Below, in pieces: positions 25,033 through 33,115 of a DNA stretch of 64,000 nt. Origin of the DNA: an uncultured Oscillibacter sp. (lineage in GTDB: Bacteria; Bacillota; Clostridia; Oscillospirales; Oscillospiraceae); contig CAJTZL010000001.1 in NCBI GenBank assembly GCA_910583695.1, forward strand, positions 104,149-168,148. Reading direction: 5' to 3'. The notes under the pieces are model-generated. The model was not told the DNA's origin and did not search any database. It worked only from the letters and a program-made list of their open reading frames with translations. Position 1 is the first letter of the stretch. Each line of letters starts with the position of its first letter. The position numbers and the translations under genes are program-made.

Positions 25033-25046
25033 AAATTCTTTATAAT
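25018..25046 (+). promoter_or_regulatory. Sigma-A promoter of the OppA-like gene
   Basis: TTTACA (25018-25023), exactly 17 bases, TATAAT (25041-25046). It is followed by a roughly 70-base leader with two hairpins next to the ribosome site. Confidence 0.82.
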
Positions 25047-25075
25047 AGATACCTGCCGCATCTTTCCACAGAACG

Positions 25076-25112
25076 GCCTTTACGAAAAATGTAAGGCGGC
25101 CCAGACCGCCTT
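25076..25112 (+). promoter_or_regulatory. Overlapping leader hairpins before the OppA-like gene
   Basis: A bulged hairpin (GCCTTTAC at 25076-25083 with GTAAGGC at 25091-25097) shares bases with a second perfect hairpin (AAGGCGG at 25093-25099 with CCGCCTT at 25106-25112) that ends next to the GGAGG ribosome site. The two cannot form together, so a translational switch is possible but unproven. Confidence 0.35.
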
Positions 25113-25121
25113 GGAGGTTTT

Positions 25122-26789
25122 ATGAAACAGTTTCTCAAGCGCCTGACAGCCCTGCTGCTGCTTGCGGCGCTGTGCACCGCCCTGCTGTCCGGCTGTGCCA
25201 AGGACGGCGAGGGCATGGCCCTGTCCGTCTGTACGGGGGCCGCCCCGGAGTCCCTGGACCCCATCTATGCCGAGGACGTCGGCGGACAGACCGTCCTGGC
25301 CCACCTCTATGAAAATCTTATGCGGGTGACAGCGGACAGCACGGGGAAAACCAGCGTGCTGCCCGGCGTGGCCAAGAGCGTGGACCAGGATGAGGAGACC
25401 AAGGAGGGCTCCATCACCGTCACCTATACCTTCCGCCTCCGCAGCAACGCCCGCTGGTCCGACGGCCAGCCCGTCACCGCCGGAGACTTCGTCTACGCCT
25501 GGCAGCGTCTGGCCAACCCCGCCATCGGCTCCCGGTACGCGGACCTGCTGTCCGTGGTCAAAGGCTATCAGGAGGCCCGGGCCACCAAGGACATGAGCCT
25601 GCTCCAGGTGACGGCGAAAAACGACAGCACGCTGGTGGTGGTGCTGAACGGGCGCTACGACTGGTTCTTGAAGGAGGTCTGCACCTCCCCTGCCACCATG
25701 CCCCTGCGGCAGGACGTGGTGCAGAAGCTGAAAGCCTCCTCCGGCAGCAAATCCTGGTGGGAGGGGGACCCCACCCAGCTGGTGACAAACGGCCCTTACA
25801 CTGTCGCTGCCCTGGAGGAGGGCCGCCTCCTCCGGCTGGAGGCCAATGACCGGTACTATGCCGACCAGCCCGGCCCCCAGAGCCTCACCTTCCACTTTGC
25901 CGGTTCGGCGGAGGAGGCCTGGTCCCTCTACGAGAGCAAGACCGTGGACGCCGTATGGCCCCTGCCGGACGCACGGCTGACGGAGCTGGCGGCGAACCCG
26001 GAGTGGATGCCTCTGCCGGAGCTGGCCACCTATGCCGCCCTCTTCAACTGTACCTCAGACCTGTTCAGCGACCCCGCCCTCCGGGAGGCCATGAGCCTTG
26101 CCATTGACCGGAACGCCCTGGCCCAGGCGGCGGGGGCGGCGGCCCTGCCGGCGGAGGGCGTGGTTCCCCCCGGCGTGCCGGAGAATGAGGAGGGGGATTT
26201 CCGAGCCCTCAGCACGCCCTTGCTGGACAACGACCCGGAGCGCTATGAGGAGCGCTGCCGGCAGGCCCGGGCCCTGTTGGAGGAAGCCGGGTACAACAGC
26301 GGCGCAGACCTGGGAGAGCTGGAATTTCTCTATCTGAAAAACGACGTGAACGACGCCGTGGTTCAGCTTCTCTGCCGGCAGTGGCAGGAGGTCCTGGGCG
26401 TTCAGGCCGCGCCCAAGGGCCTGACGGAGCGGGGCCTGATGGCCGCCCTGCGCAGCGGGGAGTATACCCTGGCGGGCCGGACCCTCACCGCCTCCGCCAA
26501 CGACGCAGAGTGCTTCCTGATGTCCTGGACCACCGAGAGCCGGGAAAATCTGGTCCGGTACGAGAGTTCCGCCTATGACACGCTGATGAAAATCGTCGCC
26601 GGAGCCGCTGACGGCACCGCCCGGATGGGCTGCCTCCACGACTCCGAGGCCCTGCTTCTGATGAATCACGCCATGGCCCCTCTCTACACCAAGGGCACCG
26701 ACTGGGAACTGCGGGAAACCCTGGCCGGAGCTTTCCGGGACCCCAGGGGCTGGTTCAGCTTTGCGGGCGTGGTGAGCAGACCGGTGTGA
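25122..26789 (+). CDS. OppA/DppA-family peptide-binding lipoprotein (SBP family 5), orphan
   Basis: 555 residues. A lipoprotein signal ends at LLSGC (Cys25). The mature protein has the SBP_bac_5 pattern: CTGAAPESLDPIYAEDV, TYTFRLRSNARWSDGQPVTAGDFVYAWQRLANP and AMSLAIDRNALA. It should bind oligopeptides or another small ligand on the outer face of the membrane. No permease or ATPase genes adjoin it, so it either uses an Opp system encoded elsewhere or senses. The start has TTGGAGG upstream. The promoter and leader hairpins are described separately. Confidence 0.92.
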   Translation: MKQFLKRLTALLLLAALCTALLSGCAKDGEGMALSVCTGAAPESLDPIYAEDVGGQTVLAHLYENLMRVTADSTGKTSVLPGVAKSVDQDEETKEGSITVTYTFRLRSNARWSDGQPVTAGDFVYAWQRLANPAIGSRYADLLSVVKGYQEARATKDMSLLQVTAKNDSTLVVVLNGRYDWFLKEVCTSPATMPLRQDVVQKLKASSGSKSWWEGDPTQLVTNGPYTVAALEEGRLLRLEANDRYYADQPGPQSLTFHFAGSAEEAWSLYESKTVDAVWPLPDARLTELAANPEWMPLPELATYAALFNCTSDLFSDPALREAMSLAIDRNALAQAAGAAALPAEGVVPPGVPENEEGDFRALSTPLLDNDPERYEERCRQARALLEEAGYNSGADLGELEFLYLKNDVNDAVVQLLCRQWQEVLGVQAAPKGLTERGLMAALRSGEYTLAGRTLTASANDAECFLMSWTTESRENLVRYESSAYDTLMKIVAGAADGTARMGCLHDSEALLLMNHAMAPLYTKGTDWELRETLAGAFRDPRGWFSFAGVVSRPV

Positions 26790-26836
26790 CGGCGGAGCCT
26801 TTCCAAAGGCCGGGACCCGGGAGCGAGGTGAAGAAA

Positions 26837-27253
26837 ATGGCCCAGGCATACCCCTATTGGTACAACGGAAAATGGAGGTGCAAGCAGGACAAGTGCCGAA
26901 CCTCCATGAGCCTGGACAAAGCCCGCATCTGGTTGGACTTCAACGAATTTTGTGAGTTGGACTCGGCGGACGGCGCGCCCATCTACCTGTTTTCCCAAGG
27001 GGATATCGTGAGTGACTCTGCGGGAAAGGATGTGGAGCTGCGGGAGGGAATGGAAGTATCCGTGTTCGACGAGGACCTCGGCCCGGAGAACCGGCCGGAC
27101 CCCATTCTGGCAGAGGGCGTGGTGCTTCGCAATACGTCTTCCTCCGGATTTTTAGGCCGCCCCCAGGTGAAATGGCTGCTTCGCCTGAAAAAGTGCGAAT
27201 CCCGGGAAAACGCTGGAAGTCCGTATGTATATTGGCTGTCCGATTTGGAGTAG
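26837..27253 (+). CDS. Hypothetical protein of 138 residues
   Basis: I do not recognise this protein. From the ATG at 26837 (GAGGTGAAGAAA upstream) it encodes a soluble, Trp/Tyr/Lys-rich protein starting MAQAYPYWYNGKWRCKQDKC with an early CxxxxC pair, and later VELREGMEVSVFDEDLG and KWLLRLKKCESRENAGSPYVYWLSDLE. There is no signal peptide or membrane segment. It sits 47 bases after the OppA-like gene and may be co-transcribed. Codon use resembles its neighbours. It is probably real because of the ribosome site and composition. Confidence 0.65.
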   Translation: MAQAYPYWYNGKWRCKQDKCRTSMSLDKARIWLDFNEFCELDSADGAPIYLFSQGDIVSDSAGKDVELREGMEVSVFDEDLGPENRPDPILAEGVVLRNTSSSGFLGRPQVKWLLRLKKCESRENAGSPYVYWLSDLE

Positions 27254-27348
27254 GCGCCGGGTGTTTGGCACACAATAAGGCGCGTTTCCTCCGCCGTTCG
27301 CCGGAGAGCGCATCTGGAAGGAATCGGGAAAACCGCCCCCTTCCCCTC

Positions 27349-27377
27349 TGGACATTCACAAAGCGTTGTGCTATGAT
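27349..27377 (+). promoter_or_regulatory. Promoter of the Bax-inhibitor-1 family gene
   Basis: TGGACA (27349-27354), 17-base spacer, TATGAT (27372-27377), with an AAGGAGG ribosome site before the ATG at 27406. Confidence 0.65.
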
Positions 27378-27405
27378 GGAGAAAACCAAAAAGGAGGAAC
27401 CTTTT

Positions 27406-28128
27406 ATGCAGTTAAACGGAGTGGAATACAACGATTATAACGACCAGAGCCTTGGGACCTACACCGGAGAGTCCATCGGGGCCTACACCGCCAAGGCCTT
27501 CTTCTGGATGTTCCTGGGACTGCTGACCACCTTCGGCGTGGCTTTCTTCGGTTACGCCACCGGAAGCATTCTCTACGTCTTTGCCATTCCCTATGCCCAT
27601 ATTGTCCTGTTGGTGGTGCAGCTGGGCGTAGTGTTCTTCCTCTCCGCCCGGCTCCACAAGCTCCGGGTCGGGACCGCCAGGGCCCTGTTCTTTGTCTATG
27701 CGGCCGTGACGGGCGTGGTCTTCTCCGCCTACTTCCTGATTTTCAGCATGCTGAGCCTGATCCTGGTCTTTGCCATGACAGCGGTCTACTTCGGAGTCAT
27801 GGCACTGTACGGCTACCGCACCAAGACGGACCTCACCCGTCTGCGGCCCCTCCTGGTGGGCGGGCTGATCTTCCTGATCGTCTGCGGCCTGCTGTCCATG
27901 TTCCTCCCCCTGGGAATGGCGGATCGGGTAATCTGCCTCATCGGCGTGGCCATTTTCCTGGGCTTCACCGCCTACGACACCCAGAAAATCAAGGCTTTTT
28001 ATACCGCCTATCAGGGCGATCAGGCCATGCTGGAACGGGCTTCCATCTACTCCGCCCTGGAGCTGTACCTGGACTTCATCAACCTGTTCCTGTATCTCCT
28101 GCGCTTCCTGGGAAAGAACAGGAAGTAA
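27406..28128 (+). CDS. Bax inhibitor-1/YccA family membrane protein
   Basis: 240 residues from the ATG at 27406 (AAGGAGG seven bases upstream; an earlier in-frame extension has no ribosome site). After a hydrophilic N-terminus come seven hydrophobic segments. The last third has the family hallmark GFTAYDTQKIKAFY and the final SALELYLDFINLFLYLLRFLG, with Asp residues that gate pH-sensitive Ca2+ leak in characterised BI-1 homologues. It is in the cytoplasmic membrane. Its physiological role in Clostridia is not established. A terminator follows directly. Confidence 0.95.
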   Translation: MQLNGVEYNDYNDQSLGTYTGESIGAYTAKAFFWMFLGLLTTFGVAFFGYATGSILYVFAIPYAHIVLLVVQLGVVFFLSARLHKLRVGTARALFFVYAAVTGVVFSAYFLIFSMLSLILVFAMTAVYFGVMALYGYRTKTDLTRLRPLLVGGLIFLIVCGLLSMFLPLGMADRVICLIGVAIFLGFTAYDTQKIKAFYTAYQGDQAMLERASIYSALELYLDFINLFLYLLRFLGKNRK

Positions 28129-28143
28129 TCAGAACGGAACATG

Positions 28144-28169
28144 AAAGCCCCGCCGGAAGGCGGGGCTTT
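28144..28169. terminator. Bidirectional terminator
   Basis: AAAGCCCCGCC (28144-28154), GGAA loop, GGCGGGGCTTT (28159-28169), then T-rich. It serves the BI-1 gene and the convergent SnoaL-like gene. Confidence 0.9.
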
Positions 28170-28195
28170 TTCATATCGCTTTGCAGTCTGGAGCC

Positions 28196-28552
28196 TCACT
28201 CCAACGGGAGACTGTGCTGCTTCAAAAAGGAGAGCTTGTCCCAGTAGCCACGCTGAAAGAGAATCTTCCCGTCCGTCACCTGGAAAAAGCCGCAGCCCCG
28301 CAGTCCCAGCGGGTCCCGCCACTCCAGAATTGCCCACTGGCCGTCCTCAAACAGGTTCTCCACGATGCAGACCATCTTCGCCGCAGAAAACTCCGCCGAA
28401 AACATATTCCGAATGGCCGCAATTCCAACCACCGGCTCATTGGCCACCTGATGGTTCACCGCCGTATCGTGATACAGGGCGGCCAGCGCATCCGCGTCCC
28501 CGCGGTTGAAGACTTTCACCCACTTCTCTACCACTTCTCTTGGTCTCAGCAT
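28196..28552 (-). CDS. SnoaL-like / NTF2-fold protein
   Basis: 118 residues with the NTF2-like pattern: VVEKWVKVFNRGDADALAALYHDTAVNHQVANEPVVG, then AIRNMFSAEF, and strands GQWAILEWRDPLGLRGCGFFQVTDGKILFQRGYWD. SnoaL-like domains form a cone-shaped pocket and serve as small enzymes (isomerases, cyclases) or ligand binders. It ends close to a shared terminator and begins 37 bases after the Suf gene stop, so it may be the last gene of the suf transcript. The function is unknown. Confidence 0.85.
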   Translation of the reverse strand: MLRPREVVEKWVKVFNRGDADALAALYHDTAVNHQVANEPVVGIAAIRNMFSAEFSAAKMVCIVENLFEDGQWAILEWRDPLGLRGCGFFQVTDGKILFQRGYWDKLSFLKQHSLPLE

Positions 28553-28589
28553 CTGTCAAAGCCTCCTTTTAATCCGGACATGGACCCGC

Positions 28590-29513
28590 TCAGGCCAGGA
28601 AGCCCTTGAGGATGCAGTCCTCGGCCTCCTCCTCGGTGAGGCCCAGGGTCTCCAGCTTTAACAGCTGGTCCCCAGCAATCTTGCCGATAGCCGCCTCATG
28701 GACCAGCTGGGCCTCGGTGCAGTTGGCGGTAATGGCGGGGATAGACTTGATTTTGGCCGCTCCCATGATGATGGAGTCGCACTGAACATGTCCGAAGCAC
28801 TGTGCATTGCCCACCATCCGGGGATAGAACACCTGCTGGGACTGGTCCTGGGCCACGGAACGGGAAATCACCCGGCCCTTGGAATCCTCTCCGTCCAGAA
28901 TGATTTCCATATCGCTTTCCGCCGTCTGGTCCCCGTGGGTCAGCAGACGCTCCGTAACCACGGCTTCGGCTCCCTTGCCGCAGACGATCTTCGTGGACCG
29001 CTTGGTGGAGTCGATGCCCCGAATCTGGACGGTCTCCATCTGGATGGAGGCGCCCTCCTCCAGGTAGACCACCGTCTGGGGATTCATAATCCGGCCGCCG
29101 GTTCCATCCCCCTCGCCGTAGTGCTTCTCCGTGTAGCGGACCTTGGCGCCCTTGCCCACGTAGAAGGTGTGTATTCCGTCGTGGCGGGATTCCTCCCCGC
29201 CGCAGTTGTGAATGCCGCAGCCCGCGACAATGTCCACATCACAGCCCTCACCGATGAAAAAGTCGTTGTAGACCATTTCCCGGAGACCGGTTTTCGTGAT
29301 GATGACGGGAATGTAGCAGGTCTCCCCCACGGTGCCGGGCTTGACTCGGATATCAATGCCGGGCTTGTTCTCCTTGGAGGTGATTTCAATGTGCTCCGTG
29401 GACTGGCGGCCGTCGCAGCCGGAGTCCTTGCGGATGTTAAAGGCCCCCACGGGCTTACCGATGAGATCCGCGATCTTTTCCAGCAGGCCGCGATCCAGCT
29501 CCGTATCCATCAT
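28590..29513 (-). CDS. sufB: Short SufB-type Fe-S cluster scaffold subunit
   Basis: 307 residues, much shorter than classical SufB (about 470-495) or SufD. It has the SufBD beta-helix core (MNPQTVVYLEEGASIQMETVQIRG, GRVISRSVAQDQSQQVFYPRMVGNAQCFGHVQCDSIIMG) and the C-terminal HEAAIGKIAGDQLLKLETLGLTEEEAEDCILKGFL, with the conserved Glu/His region. It starts at 29513 in TAATG overlap with sufC. With SufC it makes a two-gene SufBC system like the minimal (SMS-type) machinery seen in many anaerobes. No sufD, sufS or sufU adjoins. Confidence 0.9.
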   Translation of the reverse strand: MMDTELDRGLLEKIADLIGKPVGAFNIRKDSGCDGRQSTEHIEITSKENKPGIDIRVKPGTVGETCYIPVIITKTGLREMVYNDFFIGEGCDVDIVAGCGIHNCGGEESRHDGIHTFYVGKGAKVRYTEKHYGEGDGTGGRIMNPQTVVYLEEGASIQMETVQIRGIDSTKRSTKIVCGKGAEAVVTERLLTHGDQTAESDMEIILDGEDSKGRVISRSVAQDQSQQVFYPRMVGNAQCFGHVQCDSIIMGAAKIKSIPAITANCTEAQLVHEAAIGKIAGDQLLKLETLGLTEEEAEDCILKGFLA

Positions 29514-30250
29514 TACGCCATCGCCTCCTTCGTCAGTACCGGGCAGGCACCCAGGGTGTCCGCCAGAATCTGGGGCAGAATCTCCGCCGGGGTCCCCCGG
29601 TGGCGGAGCCGCCCGTCGCCCACCACAATGACCTCGTCCGCCAGGGAGATGATACGCTCCTGGTGGGAAATGATAATCATGGTGGCCCCTCCGGCGGCGT
29701 GGAGCTGCTCGAAGGTCTCCGTCAGCCGGGCGAAGGACCACAGATCGATGCCCGCCTCCGGCTCGTCGAAAATCATCAGTGAGGCGCTGCGGGCCAGGAT
29801 GGAGGCAATTTCAATGCGCTTCACCTCTCCGCCGGAGAGGGAGGCATCCACCTCCCGGTCCAGATAGTCGTTGGCGCAAAGGCCCACTCGGGTGAGGTGC
29901 TGGCAGCAGCGGTCCTTGGAGAGCTTTTCGTCTCCGCTGGCCAGGGTCAGCAGGTCCCGGACCGTCAGCCCCTTGAACCGGGGGGGCTGCTGGAAGCCGT
30001 AGCTGATGCCCAGCCTTGCCCGCTCCGTGATGCCCATGGACGTGATGTCCTGTCCGTTCCAGAAAATCTGCCCTCCGGTGGGTCTTACCAGACCCATGAT
30101 GCTTTTCGCCAAGGTGGTTTTCCCCCCGCCGTTGGGCCCGGTGAAGACCACCAGCCGTCCGTCGCCGACGGTGAGAGAGATATCGTTCAAAATGCCCAGC
30201 TCCCCGCCGTCCTCGTGAACGGCATAGCTGAGGTGTTTCAGTTCCAGCAT
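29513..30250 (-). CDS. sufC: SufC-type Fe-S assembly ATPase
   Basis: 245 residues of a soluble ABC ATPase. Walker A FTGPNGGGKTTLAKSI, the Q-loop YGFQQPPRFKG, signature LSGGEVKRIEIASILAR and Walker B LMIFDEPEAGIDLWS are intact, with the D-loop and H-loop (IIISHQ) following. It powers Fe-S cluster assembly on the SufB scaffold encoded next. No membrane partner is nearby, supporting Suf rather than a transporter. The start at 30250 has AAAGGAGGAA upstream. Confidence 0.95.
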   Translation of the reverse strand: MLELKHLSYAVHEDGGELGILNDISLTVGDGRLVVFTGPNGGGKTTLAKSIMGLVRPTGGQIFWNGQDITSMGITERARLGISYGFQQPPRFKGLTVRDLLTLASGDEKLSKDRCCQHLTRVGLCANDYLDREVDASLSGGEVKRIEIASILARSASLMIFDEPEAGIDLWSFARLTETFEQLHAAGGATMIIISHQERIISLADEVIVVGDGRLRHRGTPAEILPQILADTLGACPVLTKEAMA

Positions 30251-30369
30251 GCAGGTTCCTCCTTTGCGCGTGAAACGATTCCAGCCAATATTTTATCAGA
30301 TACGGCCGGAAAAAGCAATGCGGCCTCTTGGGATTTCCCCTATATTTTACCCAAAACCGCCTCTCTTAT

Positions 30370-30387
30370 CTGTTGCAGGCGCAACAG
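30370..30387. promoter_or_regulatory. Dyad between sufC and the ferritin-like gene
   Basis: CTGTTGC (30370-30376), a 4-base gap and GCAACAG (30381-30387) form a perfect inverted repeat in the divergent region. TACAAT (30411-30416) could be the -10 of the plus-strand gene. It may be an operator shared by two iron-linked units. Confidence 0.35.
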
Positions 30388-30438
30388 GAACAGTTTTTTT
30401 CGCCTCCGCATACAATGGGAGGAAAAGGAGGGACCCTC

Positions 30439-31128
30439 ATGGAACATACGACCCAAACCCCGGAAGTCTACGATTTTCGCCAGTACGACCGCATCTGGCA
30501 GCGGGTGGCCCCGAACCTGGAGCCCTACCCCGGCATGGCCTCCCAGGCGGTTTCCGTCCAGCAGACGGCTTCCGTCCGCTCTGAGGCCTCCGGCCTGCCT
30601 GCGGCTCCCGCCATGCCCGCCGTCCCGGCCCAGCCGGAGGTCCCCGCCGTCCCCGTCCCGGCAATTCCCGAGAGCCAGCTCCCCGGCGCCGAGCGGAATC
30701 CCTGCTGCATGGGCAGCGAGGCGGCGGAGCTGCTGGAGGTCATCACCGGATACATTGAGGCGGCGCTGTCGGACCGGCGCTATCTCCTGGCCTTGGTCCG
30801 GCAGGCCCCCTCCTGGGCCAGGAAGGACCTGCGGGACATGGCGGCGGACCTCCAGAACCAGGCGCGGCGGCTGATGGCGGCCCACTACCTGATCACCGGG
30901 CAGCGCTGCCGCCCCAGCGTCAGCACGGAACGCATCTACGCGGGCCGCTGGTGCCCCGCCCTCCGGGAGCGCTACCACGCGGCGGCGTGCAGCGGCTTCA
31001 ACTACGCCCGCTCCGCCGAGGACTCCCTGGACCCCTGCCTGGCCAAGCTCTTCCGGGAGCTGAGCGAGGAGTCCTACGCCCATGCGGAGACCCTGATGGG
31101 GCTGCTCCAGCGGAGCTTGCAGGGCTGA
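30439..31128 (+). CDS. Ferritin-like-fold protein with Pro/Ala-rich linker
   Basis: 229 residues starting at the ATG at 30439 after AAAGGAGGG. Residues 55-78 are a Pro/Ala/Val-rich linker. From about residue 88 there are helical segments (EAAELLEVITGYIEAALSDRRYLLALVRQAP, LRDMAADLQNQARRLMAAHYLITG, and a C-terminal LFRELSEESYAHAETLMGLLQ) in the order of a four-helix ferritin-like bundle of the kind found in many Clostridia rubrerythrin-related proteins. Clear ExxH iron ligands are few (an EESYAH near the end). It is divergent from sufCB, so iron or oxidative stress is a plausible theme. Confidence 0.65.
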   Translation: MEHTTQTPEVYDFRQYDRIWQRVAPNLEPYPGMASQAVSVQQTASVRSEASGLPAAPAMPAVPAQPEVPAVPVPAIPESQLPGAERNPCCMGSEAAELLEVITGYIEAALSDRRYLLALVRQAPSWARKDLRDMAADLQNQARRLMAAHYLITGQRCRPSVSTERIYAGRWCPALRERYHAAACSGFNYARSAEDSLDPCLAKLFRELSEESYAHAETLMGLLQRSLQG

Positions 31129-31296
31129 GCGCGCTTGCGGCCTTCCCTCAGAAGGCATCCCGCCCCGGCGGAGACCGGACCCGGCCCCCGGACATAGAAA
31201 ACCGGCCCCCGGGAGTCCTTTTGACCGGCGGAGAATCCGGCAGTCCGGAAAGCGCAGGAGCCGATTCATCCCGTACTGCCTGCTTCTCCCAAACAA

Positions 31297-31343
31297 AAAG
31301 CGCCCTTGCCCGGAGCGTTTTGTGCTCCAGGCGAGGGTGCTTT
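31297..31343. terminator. Long bidirectional hairpin
   Basis: A 20-base arm (31297-31316) pairs with 31324-31343 with three wobble/mismatch positions, flanked by A and T runs. It lies in the 508-base gap 31129-31636, which otherwise shows only the promoter at 31519. Confidence 0.78.
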
Positions 31344-31518
31344 GCCGCTCTGCGCCAGTGCACAGGGCTTGAGAGCAGTTAAACTTCTGCGCTGTCATCC
31401 ACGGCCGCAGGCTGCTCTTGCGCGGAATATACCATTCGGAGCTTCAATCCTGTAGGGACAAGCCTCTTATCAAATGCGCAATCGGACACTCCCCAGAACT
31501 CCCCAGATGTATAAGGAC

Positions 31519-31547
31519 TTGACTTTTTTTGTTGGATGGGATATTCT
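31519..31547 (+). promoter_or_regulatory. Promoter of the two-component system
   Basis: TTGACT (31519-31524), 17-base spacer, TATTCT (31542-31547), about 90 bases before the kinase start at 31637. Confidence 0.65.
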
Positions 31548-31636
31548 TCTGCCACACATACCGGCAGCTTATGGTGAATGGAAACGGGGAAACCACGCCC
31601 TGCAAAGCGGGAATAACTTGGGAAGGAACGGTTTCT

Positions 31637-33115
31637 ATGAAGCGTCTGCTCCAGAGATGGTATCACACTCCGATTCGGGTCAAAAGCGCCTTCCTGATGG
31701 GGAATTTGCTGATTGTAACCTGGCTTCTGGTGATGTTTGTGACACTGCAGCTCCACGAATTCAGCAGTGCTTCCAGCATCATCATGAACGACTATATCGA
31801 CATCACCGGATTTCTGGACGCTTTTTCCGCGGAGAATGTGGCCCTGGAAGCCTACATCCGACCGATTTCCACGGAGCAGACCCGCGAGGAGTACCTTTCC
31901 GCCATCGGCGAGACGGACCGGCGGCTGGAGGAGCTGCGGCCGGACAAAACGGCGGACCGGCGGAAAGAATACATGCTGAAACAGGCGATCTGCAACGCCA
32001 TGGAGTACTACCGCCGGTCCCAGGCGGACTTCCTGGAGCTGGGGCGGGAGGAGGACCTGATTCCGCCCTACCTCTCCCTGAAAACCCAGTCGGCGTATAT
32101 CGACGGCTACACCCGGGATCTGCTCCACGGGCGGATTGTCCAGGGCGGAGAACAGTGGTATGAGATTGAGGCGGCCAATTGGCGGAACAGCCGGCGCTTT
32201 GTGGGATTTCTCGTGACCACGACGGTGGTGGTGATGCTGATTCTCCTGGCCTTCAACCGCAGCATTTTCCGGCCTTTGATGGACCTGGGGTGGGCGGCGG
32301 ACCAAATCCGCGAGGGCTGCTATGACGCGCCGCCGCTGACCGTGCGGAGCGGCGACGAGATCGGCCGGACCGCCCAGTCCTTTAACCTGATGCAAAAGGA
32401 GATTCGCCGGACAATCCGCGCCCTGGAACAGCAGGCCGAGATGGAAAAGCATCTGCTGGAAAAAGAAGTGGAGACCGCCCAAATGCAGCGCAAGCTCCAG
32501 GAGGTTCGGTTTGCCCAGCTCCAGAGCCAGATCAAGCCCCATTTCCTGTTCAACACCCTGAGCACCATCGCGGCCCTGGCCCGAGAGGAGGGCGCACCCT
32601 TGTCGGAGAATCTGATTCTCCGGCTCTCCAGCTTTTTCCGCTACTCTCTGGAAAGCGGCGAGGCCATTGTCACCCTCGGCCGGGAGCTCCAGCTTCTCCA
32701 GGACTATATTGAGCTCCAGGAGACCCGGTACGGCGACCGCATCATATTTGAGGTCATCGCAGACCCGGAGCTCAACGGCACAAGGATTCCAAAATTCATT
32801 CTCCAGCCCCTGGTGGAAAACTCCATCGTCCACGGGCTCAAGGAGCGTCCCGGATACGGCCGGGTTCGCATCAGGACCCGACGGACCAGACGGGGAATCA
32901 CCATCACCGTCACCGACAACGGCAGCGGCTTCCCGCCCGGCGGGCCCCGGCCCGCCGGAGAACAGCGGCAGTCCGTGGGACTGGAAAACATCTCGGAGCG
33001 GATACGCCTGAACGGCGGGCGCGTGGATGTGTTCAGCATGACGGGCCTGGGCACGTCGGTCAGAATCTTAATGGGAGGCGAAAGCATTGATCAAGATCTT
33101 AGTGGTGGAGGATGA
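31637..33115 (+). CDS. YesM/LytS-type sensor histidine kinase
   Basis: 492 residues. Two transmembrane helices (about 15-37 and 190-210) flank an extracellular helical sensor region of about 150 residues. A HAMP segment follows (RPLMDLGWAADQIREG), then a coiled coil (EQQAEMEKHLLEKEVETAQMQRKLQE) and the His_kinase domain QIKPHFLFNTL with phospho-acceptor His302. The HATPase domain has PLVENSIVHGL and DNGSGF. The preferred start is the ATG at 31637; a longer in-frame form from 31529 has no ribosome site and covers the promoter. It overlaps the response regulator by 29 bases. The TRAP transporter genes downstream suggest it senses a carboxylate-type ligand. Confidence 0.93.
   Translation: MKRLLQRWYHTPIRVKSAFLMGNLLIVTWLLVMFVTLQLHEFSSASSIIMNDYIDITGFLDAFSAENVALEAYIRPISTEQTREEYLSAIGETDRRLEELRPDKTADRRKEYMLKQAICNAMEYYRRSQADFLELGREEDLIPPYLSLKTQSAYIDGYTRDLLHGRIVQGGEQWYEIEAANWRNSRRFVGFLVTTTVVVMLILLAFNRSIFRPLMDLGWAADQIREGCYDAPPLTVRSGDEIGRTAQSFNLMQKEIRRTIRALEQQAEMEKHLLEKEVETAQMQRKLQEVRFAQLQSQIKPHFLFNTLSTIAALAREEGAPLSENLILRLSSFFRYSLESGEAIVTLGRELQLLQDYIELQETRYGDRIIFEVIADPELNGTRIPKFILQPLVENSIVHGLKERPGYGRVRIRTRRTRRGITITVTDNGSGFPPGGPRPAGEQRQSVGLENISERIRLNGGRVDVFSMTGLGTSVRILMGGESIDQDLSGGG

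Noticed and set aside
28060-28140. A small antisense gene over the end of the BI-1 gene
   Set aside because: No ribosome site, and it lies wholly inside a well-supported gene.
31529-31636. An N-terminal extension of the YesM-type kinase
   Set aside because: No ribosome site, and it would include the -10 region of the promoter at 31519.
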